A stretch of 64,000 nucleotides of DNA from Bacteroidia bacterium (GCA_030432655.1 JAUILA010000003.1:124001-188000); one strand, 5' to 3'; shown: positions 52,288 to 61,006, counted from the first letter of the stretch. The notes: a model not told the origin generated them from the letters alone. A program made the numbers and translations.

Positions 52288-53279
52288 GGGTTCACCGAAA
52301 TTTTTTCAAGCAAATGACGGGTGACATCATCCGCCCCGATTCCCCGGGCTTCGGCCTTAAAATTGACCAGTATCCGGTGACGCAGCACCGGAAAGGCAAC
52401 CTGCCTCAGATCTTTGTCGGTCACGGCCAGCCTGCCATTCAACAGGGCGTGTGCTTTCGCCGTCAGGATCATTGCCTGACCCGCCCTCGGACCGGCACCC
52501 CAATCCACCCAGCTTTTAACATAATCGATCCCTGACTCCGGCCGGGAGCCCCTGACGATGCGCGACACGTATCCAATCAGCGCATCACTGATGGGCACCT
52601 CCCTGACCAGTTCCTGAAGGCGAAGAATCTCCGCACCACTCAGGACAGGAGTAATTGAGACACCGCGTTTACCGGTAGTCATCCGGAGAATGTCCTCCTC
52701 CTCGCCACCGGTGGGATATCCAATCCGGATATACATGAGGAACCTGTCAAGCTGTGCTTCCGGTAAGGGAAAGGTACCGGATTGCTCCACGGGATTCTGG
52801 GTGGCCAGCAAAAAGAACGGACCTGGCAGCTCGTAGGATTTGCCCGCATAGGTCACGGCAAATTCCTGCATGGCTTCCAGCAGGGCCGCCTGTGTTTTCG
52901 GAGGAGTCCGGTTAATCTCATCCGCAAGGATGATGTTGGAGAATACAGGACCCTTATTAAACTGAAATATTTTCTTTCCGGTGGTATGGTCCTCTTCGAG
53001 CACCTCCGTTCCAATAATGTCCGAGGGCATCAGGTCTGGTGTAAACTGGATCCTTCTGAAATCGAGATCAATGGCCTCCGCAAGGGTCCGGATCATCAGT
53101 GTTTTGGCCAGGCCGGGTACCCCTTCAAGCAAACCATGACCGCCGGCAAGAAACGTAATAAGCAATTGTTCGACCGTCTGCTGCTGGCCGACAATCCGTT
53201 TTCCGATTTCTTTCCGGAGATCATCCAGCTTGGCGGTGAGTGCGGTTATTTCCTGTTCAGCTATTTCCAGCTCTTTCAT
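52284..53279 (-). CDS. MoxR-family AAA+ ATPase
   Basis: 331 residues. Walker A is the MoxR variant EGVPGLAKTLMIRTLA, Walker B is NIILADEINRTPPKTQAALLEAMQE, and sensor 1 is FLLATQNPVEQSGTFPLPEAQLDRFLM. The C-terminal lid carries sensor 2 in GAGPRAGQAMILTAKA. MoxR ATPases act as chaperones for metalloprotein maturation or envelope stress. It is separated from the DUF4159 gene by 9 bases and overlaps DUF58 by four. Confidence 0.95.
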   Translation of the reverse strand: MKELEIAEQEITALTAKLDDLRKEIGKRIVGQQQTVEQLLITFLAGGHGLLEGVPGLAKTLMIRTLAEAIDLDFRRIQFTPDLMPSDIIGTEVLEEDHTTGKKIFQFNKGPVFSNIILADEINRTPPKTQAALLEAMQEFAVTYAGKSYELPGPFFLLATQNPVEQSGTFPLPEAQLDRFLMYIRIGYPTGGEEEDILRMTTGKRGVSITPVLSGAEILRLQELVREVPISDALIGYVSRIVRGSRPESGIDYVKSWVDWGAGPRAGQAMILTAKAHALLNGRLAVTDKDLRQVAFPVLRHRILVNFKAEARGIGADDVTRHLLEKISVNP

Positions 53280-53288
53280 ACCTTAGAT

Positions 53289-53909
53289 TTAAGAAGTCAG
53301 TGCGTACATGACGATATTCACACCAAACCTCGTGTTGTCATTTTTATACCATCTTTTATTCCGGAAGTCATAATCCCATTCACAGCCATAATCCTTGTTA
53401 CTGTACAGGACCCCTATTCTCCCGTTAACCTCAATCGCCTTCAGGTATTCGTGTACCAGGTCGTCCCCCCAGCCGTTTAATTCCTGGGAAGTGGTCGGCG
53501 GACCGTCCTCAAACTCAAAGAAACATGAATAAAGCGAATGATCATTGGCGATCTTTTTAAGCGCTGCCGATCCGAATATATCGTCCATTTGCCGTTCAAA
53601 GGACTTGGCAAAGAGCCCGTCAATATCATGGTTGCAATCATCCACGAACACAAAACCCCCGTTCTCCACGTATTGCTGAAAATTCTTTTTTTCCTCACTG
53701 GTAAATTGCACCAGCTTATGCCCTGAAAGGTAACAAAAGGGGCATTTGAATATATCGGGACTTCCCAGCGGGATAATATTCTCCCGGGTATCCACCTGAA
53801 GTGTTGTGTATTCGATCAGGGAATGCAGAATATTCGACGGCATACGCTGGTCCACATCCCAGTCACCCGATTCGTACTGCAGCCGTGTAAAAAAGAATTC
53901 GTTCTTCAT
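53289..53909 (-). CDS. DUF4159 protein
   Basis: 206 residues. The ATG at 53909 is preferred over a GTG six codons upstream, because a ribosome site (GAGGAG) is ten bases before it. DUF4159 is a GATase-like fold; visible features are PDIFKCPFCYLSGH, GGFVFVDDCNHDIDGL and the C-terminal WYKNDNTRFGVNIVMYALT. No signal peptide. The CPFC pair and DDCNHD could bind metal. It leads the MoxR/DUF58/BatA operon. Confidence 0.85.
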   Translation of the reverse strand: MKNEFFFTRLQYESGDWDVDQRMPSNILHSLIEYTTLQVDTRENIIPLGSPDIFKCPFCYLSGHKLVQFTSEEKKNFQQYVENGGFVFVDDCNHDIDGLFAKSFERQMDDIFGSAALKKIANDHSLYSCFFEFEDGPPTTSQELNGWGDDLVHEYLKAIEVNGRIGVLYSNKDYGCEWDYDFRNKRWYKNDNTRFGVNIVMYALTS

Positions 53910-53950
53910 ACAGTTTTCGCTCCTCACTCATGCCGATTCATCAAAACAAA

Positions 53951-53973
53951 GAACCCCGGGGTTACCGGGGTTC
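53951..53973 (-). terminator. Terminator after the TldE/PmbA gene
   Basis: GAACCCCGG and CCGGGGTTC form a nine-pair stem with a 5-base loop. Read leftward it is followed by TTTGTTTTG, so it would stop transcription coming from the TldD/TldE pair, before DUF4159. Confidence 0.8.
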
Positions 53974-53992
53974 AGGCTTCTTTTACCCGGCC

Positions 53993-55309
53993 TCAGACTG
54001 CATCAGAAAGACTGGTAAATGTAAAGTCCCTTACTTTCATGTAGGGGATCAGGCTTCCGTTAATACGGACCTGCTGGCCCAGTGCCTCCAGGTTATTGAG
54101 CATAATGATCGGGCTCTCATTGAACCGGAAATTCTTGACCGGGTACATGATTTTGCCATTCTCAATATAAAATGTACCATCACGGGTGAGGCCTGTATAA
54201 AGTAGTGTTTGCGGATCCACGCTGCGGATATACCATAAACGCGTAACCAGCACGCCCCGCCTGGTATCCTTAATCAGGTCTTCCAGGGATGCATCACCCC
54301 CGTCCATGATCCCGTTTGACGGTCCGGGAACCGGATCGACCCCCTGCTGTTCCGCCCAGTAACGGCTGTAATATAAGTTCTTTACCACGCCATTCTCCAG
54401 CCAGTTCATTTTTTTAAGGCTCTGGCCATTGCCATCCCACGCCCGCGTGGGTACTTCCGGGTGCTGCGGATCAGACCAGATATTCACCCGCTCGTCCACA
54501 ATCTTCTCGCCCAGCTTATTGCCACCTCCTTCTTTGGACATAAAACTGCGTCCTTCGTCGGCGGTACGGGCATTAAACGAGCCGAACATGTTGCCCAGCA
54601 ATTGTTCTGATGCCGCCGGCTCCAGGATCACCGTGTACTTTCCCGGCTCGATCGCCCTGGCTTTCCGGGACATAAGTGCCTTGTCGATCGCACGCATGGA
54701 GGCGTCACTGGCGTTCAGCTTTGAGATATCATTCACATCGCTGGAAGCCCAGCCGGAACCTGTTCCGTCATTGGATCGCATGGTAACGGTAAAATCAGCA
54801 CTGGTAGACCGGTTATAGGCAAACAGCCCGTTGGAATTCATCATAGCCGTGAATCCGTCCGAATCATTCAGGAATCCTGCAGCTGTCACGTCCTTTTCAC
54901 TGGCCGGCCCGATGCTGTTGGCAGCGATTTCGGCCCGCTGCTCCGGGGTGATGTTAGCGGTGGCCTCGACATATGTCGGCGTTTCAATGTATTCCTGGGG
55001 TCCGAGTGGCTCCATGAATTCCGGATTTTCCGGAGACAGCTGCGCCAGCTCCTCGGCACGTTTCACCGTACGTTGAATAGCCTCATCATTGAGTTCGTTG
55101 GTGGTCGCCGTACCCACTTTCTTGCCAAAAGCAGCGCTGATCGCCAGTGATTGATTGGATCGGTACCCGGCGGTGGATACCGTATTTCTCGCATACCGGA
55201 TATTTCCGCTGTTGGAACCGTTCAGTGATACTTCACAGCTGTCTGCCGTCGAGAAACTGAGCGCCTTCTCCAATATGTTTCTTGCTTCTTCTTTTGAATA
55301 TATTGCCAT
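53993..55309 (-). CDS. TldE/PmbA-family metalloprotease subunit
   Basis: 438 residues, the TldE half of a TldD/TldE protease. It opens MAIYSKEEARNILEKALSFSTADSCEVSLNG with no signal peptide, and keeps the family segments NGLFAYNRSTSADFTV, GNGQSLKKMNWLENGVVKNL and TLLYTGLTRDGTFYIENGKI. It lacks the HExxxH zinc motif, as TldE proteins do. A good ribosome site (AAGGAAA) precedes it. In E. coli the pair cleaves unfolded peptides, including microcin B17 and CcdA. The substrate here is unknown. Confidence 0.9.
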   Translation of the reverse strand: MAIYSKEEARNILEKALSFSTADSCEVSLNGSNSGNIRYARNTVSTAGYRSNQSLAISAAFGKKVGTATTNELNDEAIQRTVKRAEELAQLSPENPEFMEPLGPQEYIETPTYVEATANITPEQRAEIAANSIGPASEKDVTAAGFLNDSDGFTAMMNSNGLFAYNRSTSADFTVTMRSNDGTGSGWASSDVNDISKLNASDASMRAIDKALMSRKARAIEPGKYTVILEPAASEQLLGNMFGSFNARTADEGRSFMSKEGGGNKLGEKIVDERVNIWSDPQHPEVPTRAWDGNGQSLKKMNWLENGVVKNLYYSRYWAEQQGVDPVPGPSNGIMDGGDASLEDLIKDTRRGVLVTRLWYIRSVDPQTLLYTGLTRDGTFYIENGKIMYPVKNFRFNESPIIMLNNLEALGQQVRINGSLIPYMKVRDFTFTSLSDAV

Positions 55310-55323
55310 TTGTAATTTCCTTT

Positions 55324-56964
55324 TTAGATGTTACGCCCTGTATTGATCACGTTCACATTATCGAACCGGGTTGTCGAACAACCATGTGAAACCGCACTTA
55401 CCTGAGGCGGCTGACCTTTGCCGTCAAAGAAAGACCCGAACATTCGGTAGTCACTTTCATCGCAGATCTTGGTACAGCTGTTCCAGAATTCCTGCGTATT
55501 TGACTGGTAGGCCACGTCGTTGAGCATACCCGCTATTTTACCATCTTTGATTTCGTAGAATACGGTTCCTCCGAACTGGAAATTGTAACGTTGCTGGTCA
55601 ATGGAATAAGAACCCCGGCCGGCGATATAGATGCCTTTTTCCACATCACTGATCATTTCATCAATGGAATAAGGTTCCTTGCCAGGCTCGAGTGAGACAT
55701 TCGGCATTCGCTGGAATTGTACATCGTTCCAGCTCTGGGCATAACAGCAGCCGTGTGATTCATTCTGATCGATCATATTTACCTGATCGCGGATAGCCTG
55801 GTAGTTTACCAGGACTCCATTGCGGACAAGGTCCCATTTCTTGGTCTTCACCCCTTCATCATCATACCCAACCGCACCCAGTGAGTAGGGCTGGGTTTTA
55901 TCGGCTACCAGGTTGACGAGGTCTGAGCCATATTTAAAGTCGCCTGATTTCCATTTATCCAGTGTAGCAAAACTGGTTCCTGCATAGTTGGCTTCGTATC
56001 CCAGCACCCTGTCCAGTTCGAGCGGGTGCCCTACCGATTCATGAATTGTTAATCCGAGATGGTTAGGCTCAAGAACGAGAGAATACTTCCCGGCATCCAC
56101 TGATTTGGCCGAAAGCATTTCTTTTGCCTGGATGGCAGCCGCAGCTGCATCCTCCACAATGTCATAGCTGTGACGGTACAATTTAATTCCGGCCGGACCT
56201 TCCAGTTTTTCGGACTCTGTTCCGTCCATATACTCGAAGCCCATACCCATCGGGGCGCTCAGAGAATCACGCGATTTGAACTTGCCGGCATCGCGATCCA
56301 CTACCGTAACACCAAAGGTCGGCCAGATCCGGTGAACGTCCTGATCGATGTAGGAGCCTTCGGTGCTGGCGAAGTATTTTTGCTCATTCACCATAAACAG
56401 GGCTGAATTGACAAAACTGGCCCCGTTTTCCAGGGCTGAGGCATTGGCACTCAGTAAGAGATCCACCTTTTCGGATACCGGAACCTCCATACTGTTCTTT
56501 TTAAGCGGCGTCTTCCAGCTCACTTCCCCGTGTGATTCAACAGGCGCCAGCTGCACCGGCTCCTTCTGTATCTTTCCATTGGCCTTGGCAATCGCTACTG
56601 CCTGATTGGTTGCTTTTCTGATTCCCTCTTCCGTCACATCATCGGTTGATGCAAATCCCCAGGTGCCGTTGGCGATAACACGTACGCCCACCCCGAAAGA
56701 TTCAGTGTTTACAATATTCTGTACCCGGTCTTCGCGGGTGAATACATATTGATTGAGATAGCGTCCTATACGCGCATCAGCGTAGGAAGCCCCGAGAGAT
56801 TTAGCCGTGTTCAGGGCGATATCAGCAAGTACTTTTTTACTGGCCGCATCCATGCCCGGCTCCATCAGTACCTCAGCAGTCACCTGCCTGCCGGAAGCAA
56901 AGGCCGGTACCATCATGGCTCCCATTCCCATGCCCGCGAGCTGCACAAAATTTCTTCTTTTCAA
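55324..56964 (-). CDS. TldD-family metalloprotease with twin-arginine-like signal
   Basis: 546 residues, against about 480 for E. coli TldD. The extra N-terminus is RRNFVQLAGMGMGAMMVPAFASG, which has a twin arginine, a hydrophobic stretch and a cleavable end. The zinc motif is HESVGHPLELD near residue 310, and the distal cysteine-rich region includes ESHGCCYAQSWNDVQ and the C-terminal SHGCSTTRFDNV. The start codon is TTG at 56964, preceded by an unusually strong ribosome site (AAAGGAGG, seven bases away). It precedes tldE by 14 bases, and the two are expected to form a complex. Confidence 0.9.
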   Translation of the reverse strand: MKRRNFVQLAGMGMGAMMVPAFASGRQVTAEVLMEPGMDAASKKVLADIALNTAKSLGASYADARIGRYLNQYVFTREDRVQNIVNTESFGVGVRVIANGTWGFASTDDVTEEGIRKATNQAVAIAKANGKIQKEPVQLAPVESHGEVSWKTPLKKNSMEVPVSEKVDLLLSANASALENGASFVNSALFMVNEQKYFASTEGSYIDQDVHRIWPTFGVTVVDRDAGKFKSRDSLSAPMGMGFEYMDGTESEKLEGPAGIKLYRHSYDIVEDAAAAAIQAKEMLSAKSVDAGKYSLVLEPNHLGLTIHESVGHPLELDRVLGYEANYAGTSFATLDKWKSGDFKYGSDLVNLVADKTQPYSLGAVGYDDEGVKTKKWDLVRNGVLVNYQAIRDQVNMIDQNESHGCCYAQSWNDVQFQRMPNVSLEPGKEPYSIDEMISDVEKGIYIAGRGSYSIDQQRYNFQFGGTVFYEIKDGKIAGMLNDVAYQSNTQEFWNSCTKICDESDYRMFGSFFDGKGQPPQVSAVSHGCSTTRFDNVNVINTGRNI

Positions 56965-57140
56965 AATAATCCTCCTTTTAATGGTTGTTAATGGATAAAA
57001 CGATTGGTTAATTTAAATTTCCCATTCTTACCGGGATTTCCTCATGAAATTATGTAAACGGTCATATTCATCAGCTAAATTTCACAATGGGGCGAACTGT
57101 TGTGCACAACCCGCCTCAAAAAATTGCGTAGTTTAAGCAT

Positions 57141-58712
57141 ATGCAAAAAAAGGCATCGCTATATCTCCTTCTCCTGCTGATTGTTCCGGTCATTCTATAC
57201 GGAATTTTTCAGATATCCAGTCTGAGTGAGGACGAGGAGAATATTAACCTGATTTACCAAAATCAGCTGGATGCCATCCTGTTTTCGGTGAATCAATACA
57301 GTGATGATGTGGTCAATGAATGGGTCATGTCCCTGGAAGAAGCCATCACTGCAGATAATCCGGACCAGGAACTCAACTCACTGCTCGAAGTTAATCCCGG
57401 AATCCGCATGATGTTCATTACGGATTCGGTGACGGGCAAAGCGGATCGTATTTTTCCTGATTCACTTAGCGAAGATCCGCTGGTCAGTGTGGTCAACGGG
57501 GTTCTTTGGGAACGCGGACGGGATATTCAGAACCTGCGTACCTATGCCACCGCCGGATATCAGAAAATTGAATCGGCACAACTTGAATCAGGAGAAGATC
57601 TGAGAACCCTGATGCTGTATTTTGTGCTAAAGGATAAACCGGGCAACAGTAAAAGAGTCGGCGGCATCCTGATCGATCCGGAATCTTTTATTCAGGTCAA
57701 CCTGGGACCCCGCTTGCAGACGATCGCTGAGGAGCGATTCGTAATTACAGCATTTCGGAAAGAACAGGAACAGGCCGTATTCAGTACGTCAGATTCTGTG
57801 CAGGCCGACGGAAATGAGGAATCCATGGCCATTACGAAAGACTTCTGGCTGCTGCCGGATTATTATCTGGGCATAGATGCTGCGGGAGAATCGGTATTTG
57901 ACATAATACGTGCCCGGACCCTGCTGAATATCGGACTGCTTGTGGTCATGCTGCTCATCCTGGCGGCGGGCCTGTACCTGATATTCCGGAATGTCCGGAA
58001 GGAATTACGACTGGCCCAGAACAAGTCTGAATTTGTATCGAACGTCTCTCACGAATTGCGGACACCGCTCGCCTTGATCAGTATGTTTGCGGAAACGCTG
58101 GAAATGGGCAGGGTGAAAAATGAAGAAAAGAAACAGGAATATTACCAGATCATCCATAAGGAAACAAACCGGCTAACCGGAATTGTGAACAAGATCCTGA
58201 CCTTTTCACAGATGGATGCCAACCGGAAGGAATTTCACCTGCATGACGCAGACCTGAATGAAATCGTCTGCGAAATAATGGATACCTACTCCTTTCACTT
58301 CAGCCAGAAAGGATTTGAAAGTGACTTGAAAAAGAAAGAGCATATTCTCCCGGTAAAAGCAGACCGGGAAGCCATGCAGGAGGTGTTGATCAACCTGCTG
58401 GACAACGCCATTAAGTATTCCGGGGACGCGAAAAAAATCGAGGTGCTGACCGGCACCAAGGACAAATATGCGTTTGTCCGTGTCAGGGATTTTGGCCTGG
58501 GAATCCGAAAGGAAGATCAAAAGCAGATCTTTGAAAAATTTTATCGCGTTTCCACCGGCGATATTGCAAAAAGTAAAGGGACCGGACTGGGCCTGAGCCT
58601 GGTAAAACACATCATTGATAATCACGGAGGGCGTGTGGAGGTTGACAGTTCCCTGGGGAAGGGATCTGACTTCACTATATATTTACCATTAATCCAAACC
58701 GAAAATGTTTAA
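57141..58712 (+). CDS. Membrane sensor histidine kinase
   Basis: 523 residues. Helix 1 (YLLLLLIVPVILYGIFQI) and helix 2 near 262-282 (ILNIGL-type LLVVMLLILAAGLYLIF) enclose a periplasmic sensor of about 230 residues. The HisKA motif is FVSNVSHELRTPLALISMFAETLE; the N box is VLINLLDNAIKYS; G boxes are DFGLGIRKED and GTGLGLSLVKHI. No HAMP domain is evident. It overlaps its response regulator by 8 bases. A TAGTTTAA box lies four bases before the ATG. The periplasmic sensor has no recognised family, so the signal is unknown. Confidence 0.93.
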   Translation: MQKKASLYLLLLLIVPVILYGIFQISSLSEDEENINLIYQNQLDAILFSVNQYSDDVVNEWVMSLEEAITADNPDQELNSLLEVNPGIRMMFITDSVTGKADRIFPDSLSEDPLVSVVNGVLWERGRDIQNLRTYATAGYQKIESAQLESGEDLRTLMLYFVLKDKPGNSKRVGGILIDPESFIQVNLGPRLQTIAEERFVITAFRKEQEQAVFSTSDSVQADGNEESMAITKDFWLLPDYYLGIDAAGESVFDIIRARTLLNIGLLVVMLLILAAGLYLIFRNVRKELRLAQNKSEFVSNVSHELRTPLALISMFAETLEMGRVKNEEKKQEYYQIIHKETNRLTGIVNKILTFSQMDANRKEFHLHDADLNEIVCEIMDTYSFHFSQKGFESDLKKKEHILPVKADREAMQEVLINLLDNAIKYSGDAKKIEVLTGTKDKYAFVRVRDFGLGIRKEDQKQIFEKFYRVSTGDIAKSKGTGLGLSLVKHIIDNHGGRVEVDSSLGKGSDFTIYLPLIQTENV

Positions 58713-59391
58713 AATTCTGATCGTAGAGGATGAACCCGCCATGCAGCTTGGCCTGAAGGATAACCTGGAATTTGAAGGGTACGAGGTGGAAGTAGCGGGT
58801 GACGGGGAGAGGGGATTACAGCTGATCCGGGACAACCAATATCACCTGGTGTTGCTGGATATCATGCTTCCGAAACTCTCCGGCCTCGATGTCTGCCGGC
58901 GCGTCCGTGAAGAACGCAACCAGGTTCCGATCATTCTCCTGACTGCAAAAGGAGAAGAAATTGATAAAGTGCTGGGACTGGAACTGGGCGCTGATGACTA
59001 CGTGACCAAACCATTCAGCCTGCGGGAGCTCCTGGCCCGGATCAAAGCCATTCTTCGTCGTTCGGATGTAAACGATAAAGGAAGTGATGAGGCGCAGATC
59101 GGACGTCTGCTGGTGAATTTTCAAAAATATGCGGCTTCGAATGAAGAAGGAGAAGTTAAACTCTCGCATAAGGAATTTGAAATCCTTCACTATCTGTACG
59201 AGCACCGCAACGAATCGGTGAGCAGGTACCGTCTTCTGGAGGAAGTTTGGGGGTATGACGATGCGCAACCTACCACACGCACAGTGGATAATTTTATTCT
59301 TCGCTTACGGCAACAGGTAGAAAAAGACCCGAAAGATCCGCGAATAATCATCACTGTGCACGGTTCCGGCTATAAAATGGTGGATGAATGA
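58705..59391 (+). CDS. OmpR/PhoB-family response regulator
   Basis: 228 residues. The receiver (1-120) has the acidic pair in IVEDEPAM, phospho-acceptor Asp in LVLLDIMLPKLSG, the Thr in IILLTAKGEE and lysine in YVTKPFSLREL. The C-terminal winged helix is of the Trans_reg_C type (KEFEILHYLYEHRNESVSRYRLLEEVWGYD, TRTVDNFILRLRQQVE, VHGSGYKMVDE). It is the partner of the preceding kinase. A set of 10-bp-phased repeats just after its stop (59407-59448) is a good candidate binding site. Confidence 0.94.
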   Translation: MFKILIVEDEPAMQLGLKDNLEFEGYEVEVAGDGERGLQLIRDNQYHLVLLDIMLPKLSGLDVCRRVREERNQVPIILLTAKGEEIDKVLGLELGADDYVTKPFSLRELLARIKAILRRSDVNDKGSDEAQIGRLLVNFQKYAASNEEGEVKLSHKEFEILHYLYEHRNESVSRYRLLEEVWGYDDAQPTTRTVDNFILRLRQQVEKDPKDPRIIITVHGSGYKMVDE

Positions 59392-59406
59392 CAGGTTGAG
59401 ATCATC

Positions 59407-59448
59407 TGTGACATCTTGTGACATTTGTTGACAGCCCGGTGACATCTG
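59407..59448. promoter_or_regulatory. Four 10-bp-phased TGTGACAT-type repeats, response regulator site candidate
   Basis: GACA cores begin at 59410, 59420, 59430 and 59441, within TGTGACATCT, TGTGACATTT, GTTGACAG and GGTGACATCT. On the minus strand these are TGTCA repeats, like the tandem half-sites bound by PhoB/OmpR regulators. A further GACA in phase is at 59390, over the stop of the regulator gene. They lie 72-113 bases before the secreted protein gene at 59520. Confidence 0.65.
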
Positions 59449-59519
59449 CCAGCGTTGAAAGCCCGTTAATTGTACTAGAAACAACAAAACAATTGGTCAA
59501 ACTCAAAACAATTAACAAC

Positions 59520-59924
59520 ATGAAAACGCAAGTAAAAATTTTCGCAACTTTATTTTTGATGATCACTTCACTGGCAGCCTTTAGCGTTGATCCTCCGAAC
59601 ACTGAAAAGAATGTTCAGGTCCTTCCGGCAGAAGCAGGAACCCTTAAGATCCTTTATATCAATCCGGACGAAAAACAGGTTACCGTAAGAATTTACAACG
59701 AACAGGGTTTGGTTTTCAAAGACCTGGTCAAAATTAAAGACAACGAAAAAGGATTCATCAAGCGTTACGACATCACTTCGATGAAGTGTGATGAATTCTG
59801 GGTAGAGATCGGTGATTCCGATATGGCATCAAAATTCAGAGTTAAAAAGGATGCAGATGGCAACCTCTGGGCGACTTACTGGGATGATTTTTCTCAGCAT
59901 TCACCCGCCGTTGCTGCCAATTAA
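59520..59924 (+). CDS. Small secreted protein of unknown function
   Basis: 134 residues from the ATG at 59520, which gives a signal peptide (KIFATLFLMITSLAAFS); the mature part is about 113 residues. It is beta-rich (GTLKILYINPDEKQVTVRIYNEQGLVFKDLVKIKDNEKGFIKRYDITSM) and resembles small Bacteroidota proteins with an immunoglobulin-like or DUF3244-type fold, without a secure match. It follows the two-component pair and the phased repeats, so it is probably a target of that system. Confidence 0.8.
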   Translation: MKTQVKIFATLFLMITSLAAFSVDPPNTEKNVQVLPAEAGTLKILYINPDEKQVTVRIYNEQGLVFKDLVKIKDNEKGFIKRYDITSMKCDEFWVEIGDSDMASKFRVKKDADGNLWATYWDDFSQHSPAVAAN

Positions 59925-59946
59925 AATTGAATTAGATGATTGACGT

Positions 59947-59968
59947 GCTGTCCGCTACGGCGGACAGC
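59947..59968 (+). terminator. Hairpin after the small secreted protein gene
   Basis: GCTGTCCGC (59947-59955) pairs with GCGGACAGC (59960-59968) across a TACG loop. There is no T run, so it is a weak terminator or an mRNA-end stabiliser. Confidence 0.45.
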
Positions 59969-59992
59969 CACTTAACGTAAACAAAGCACAAC

Positions 59993-60949
59993 TTGAACTT
60001 AATTCGGATACTTCTTTTAGTAATGGTCGTCAGTACCCTTTCCGCTCAGGAAAGGGTATTGTCTCTTGCCGGACCGTGGAAATTCACGATCGGCGACCGG
60101 GAGGAGTATGCCCTGCCTCCTTACAATGACAACGGATGGAAAGAAATTCGCGTACCCGGAACCTGGGAAGACCAGGGCTTTAACGGCTATGACGGGTTTG
60201 CCTGGTACCGGAAACAGTTCGACGGCAGCAACCTCCCTAAAGGACCACTCGTGCTGGACCTGGGGTACATCGACGATTGCGATGAGGTATACCTGAACGG
60301 AAAACTGATCGGGTACAGCGGAAGTTTCCCTCCTAAATTCTATACCGCGTACGACGCTAAAAGACAATATACCATCCCCGAAGCTTATCTCAATCGCAAA
60401 GGTCCGAACATAATCGCCGTAAGGATCTTTGATGTCACCCTGGAAGGGGGGATCATTCGCGGCGACCCGGGCATTTACAAGGAAAAAACCTCCGGTCGGT
60501 TTATCGTCGACCTCTCCGGAATCTGGGAATTTCGTCGTGGCCGGACCCTGAGAAGTGAATGGGAACCAATCATGGTACCCATGCCCTGGGAGCGGGACGG
60601 ACATGACCGTTACGACGGGTATGCCTGGTATAAGAAAACATTTTTCCTTCCGGAAGAATATGCTCGGCGGGATCTCCTCTTCATTGCCGGACGTATAGAT
60701 GACTTCGATCAGACCTATATTAACGGACAACAGGTTGGTTCAACCAACGACGGCAAACCGTATGGCCGGTCCCAAAGCTTCAGCCAGCTGCGCAAATACC
60801 GCATCCCGGCCAGTGTACTGAAACCGGGTGAAAATGTGATTACTATTCTGGTTCACGATATGGGAAATGTCGGAGGAATATACGAAGGACCCGTGGGCAT
60901 TACGACTTCCGAAAGATGGGACGTTGAGGATAATAACCGGTGGCGATAA
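59993..60949 (+). CDS. Exported protein with two tandem GH2-type sugar-binding domains
   Basis: 318 residues. The signal peptide (NLIRILLLVMVVSTLSAQ) needs the TTG start at 59993; no ATG gives a signal. Two similar jelly-roll units follow. Unit one spans about 22-160 (LAGPWKFTIGD, IRVPGTWEDQGFNGYDGFAWYRKQF, DEVYLNGKLIG); unit two about 170-310 (LSGIWEFRRG, VPMPWERDGHDRYDGYAWYKKTF, DQTYINGQQVG). This is the sugar-binding domain of beta-galactosidase-type enzymes without any catalytic part. The glucosidase gene starts 57 bases downstream. Confidence 0.82.
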   Translation: MNLIRILLLVMVVSTLSAQERVLSLAGPWKFTIGDREEYALPPYNDNGWKEIRVPGTWEDQGFNGYDGFAWYRKQFDGSNLPKGPLVLDLGYIDDCDEVYLNGKLIGYSGSFPPKFYTAYDAKRQYTIPEAYLNRKGPNIIAVRIFDVTLEGGIIRGDPGIYKEKTSGRFIVDLSGIWEFRRGRTLRSEWEPIMVPMPWERDGHDRYDGYAWYKKTFFLPEEYARRDLLFIAGRIDDFDQTYINGQQVGSTNDGKPYGRSQSFSQLRKYRIPASVLKPGENVITILVHDMGNVGGIYEGPVGITTSERWDVEDNNRWR

Positions 60950-60951
60950 AT

Positions 60952-60984
60952 TTTGTACTTCCTGCAAAAGATTGCTTAACTTAA
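60952..60984 (+). promoter_or_regulatory. Candidate promoter of the GH15 gene
   Basis: TTTG (60952-60955) is followed after 21 bases by TAACTTAA (60977-60984), a partial -7 match. It lies 22 bases before the ATG at 61007. Confidence 0.4.
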
Positions 60985-61006
60985 GTCCGTTACAGCCTTC
61001 TTTTGT

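Noticed and set aside
52782-53480. Open frame of 232 codons on the plus strand
   Set aside because: Antisense to MoxR and DUF4159, which are clear family members.
59407-59448. Short repeats that might be a CRISPR array
   Set aside because: Units are about 10 bases without spacers; the phasing fits a regulator site.
60017-60730. Open frame of 237 codons on the minus strand
   Set aside because: Antisense to the tandem sugar-binding protein; no signal or known motif.
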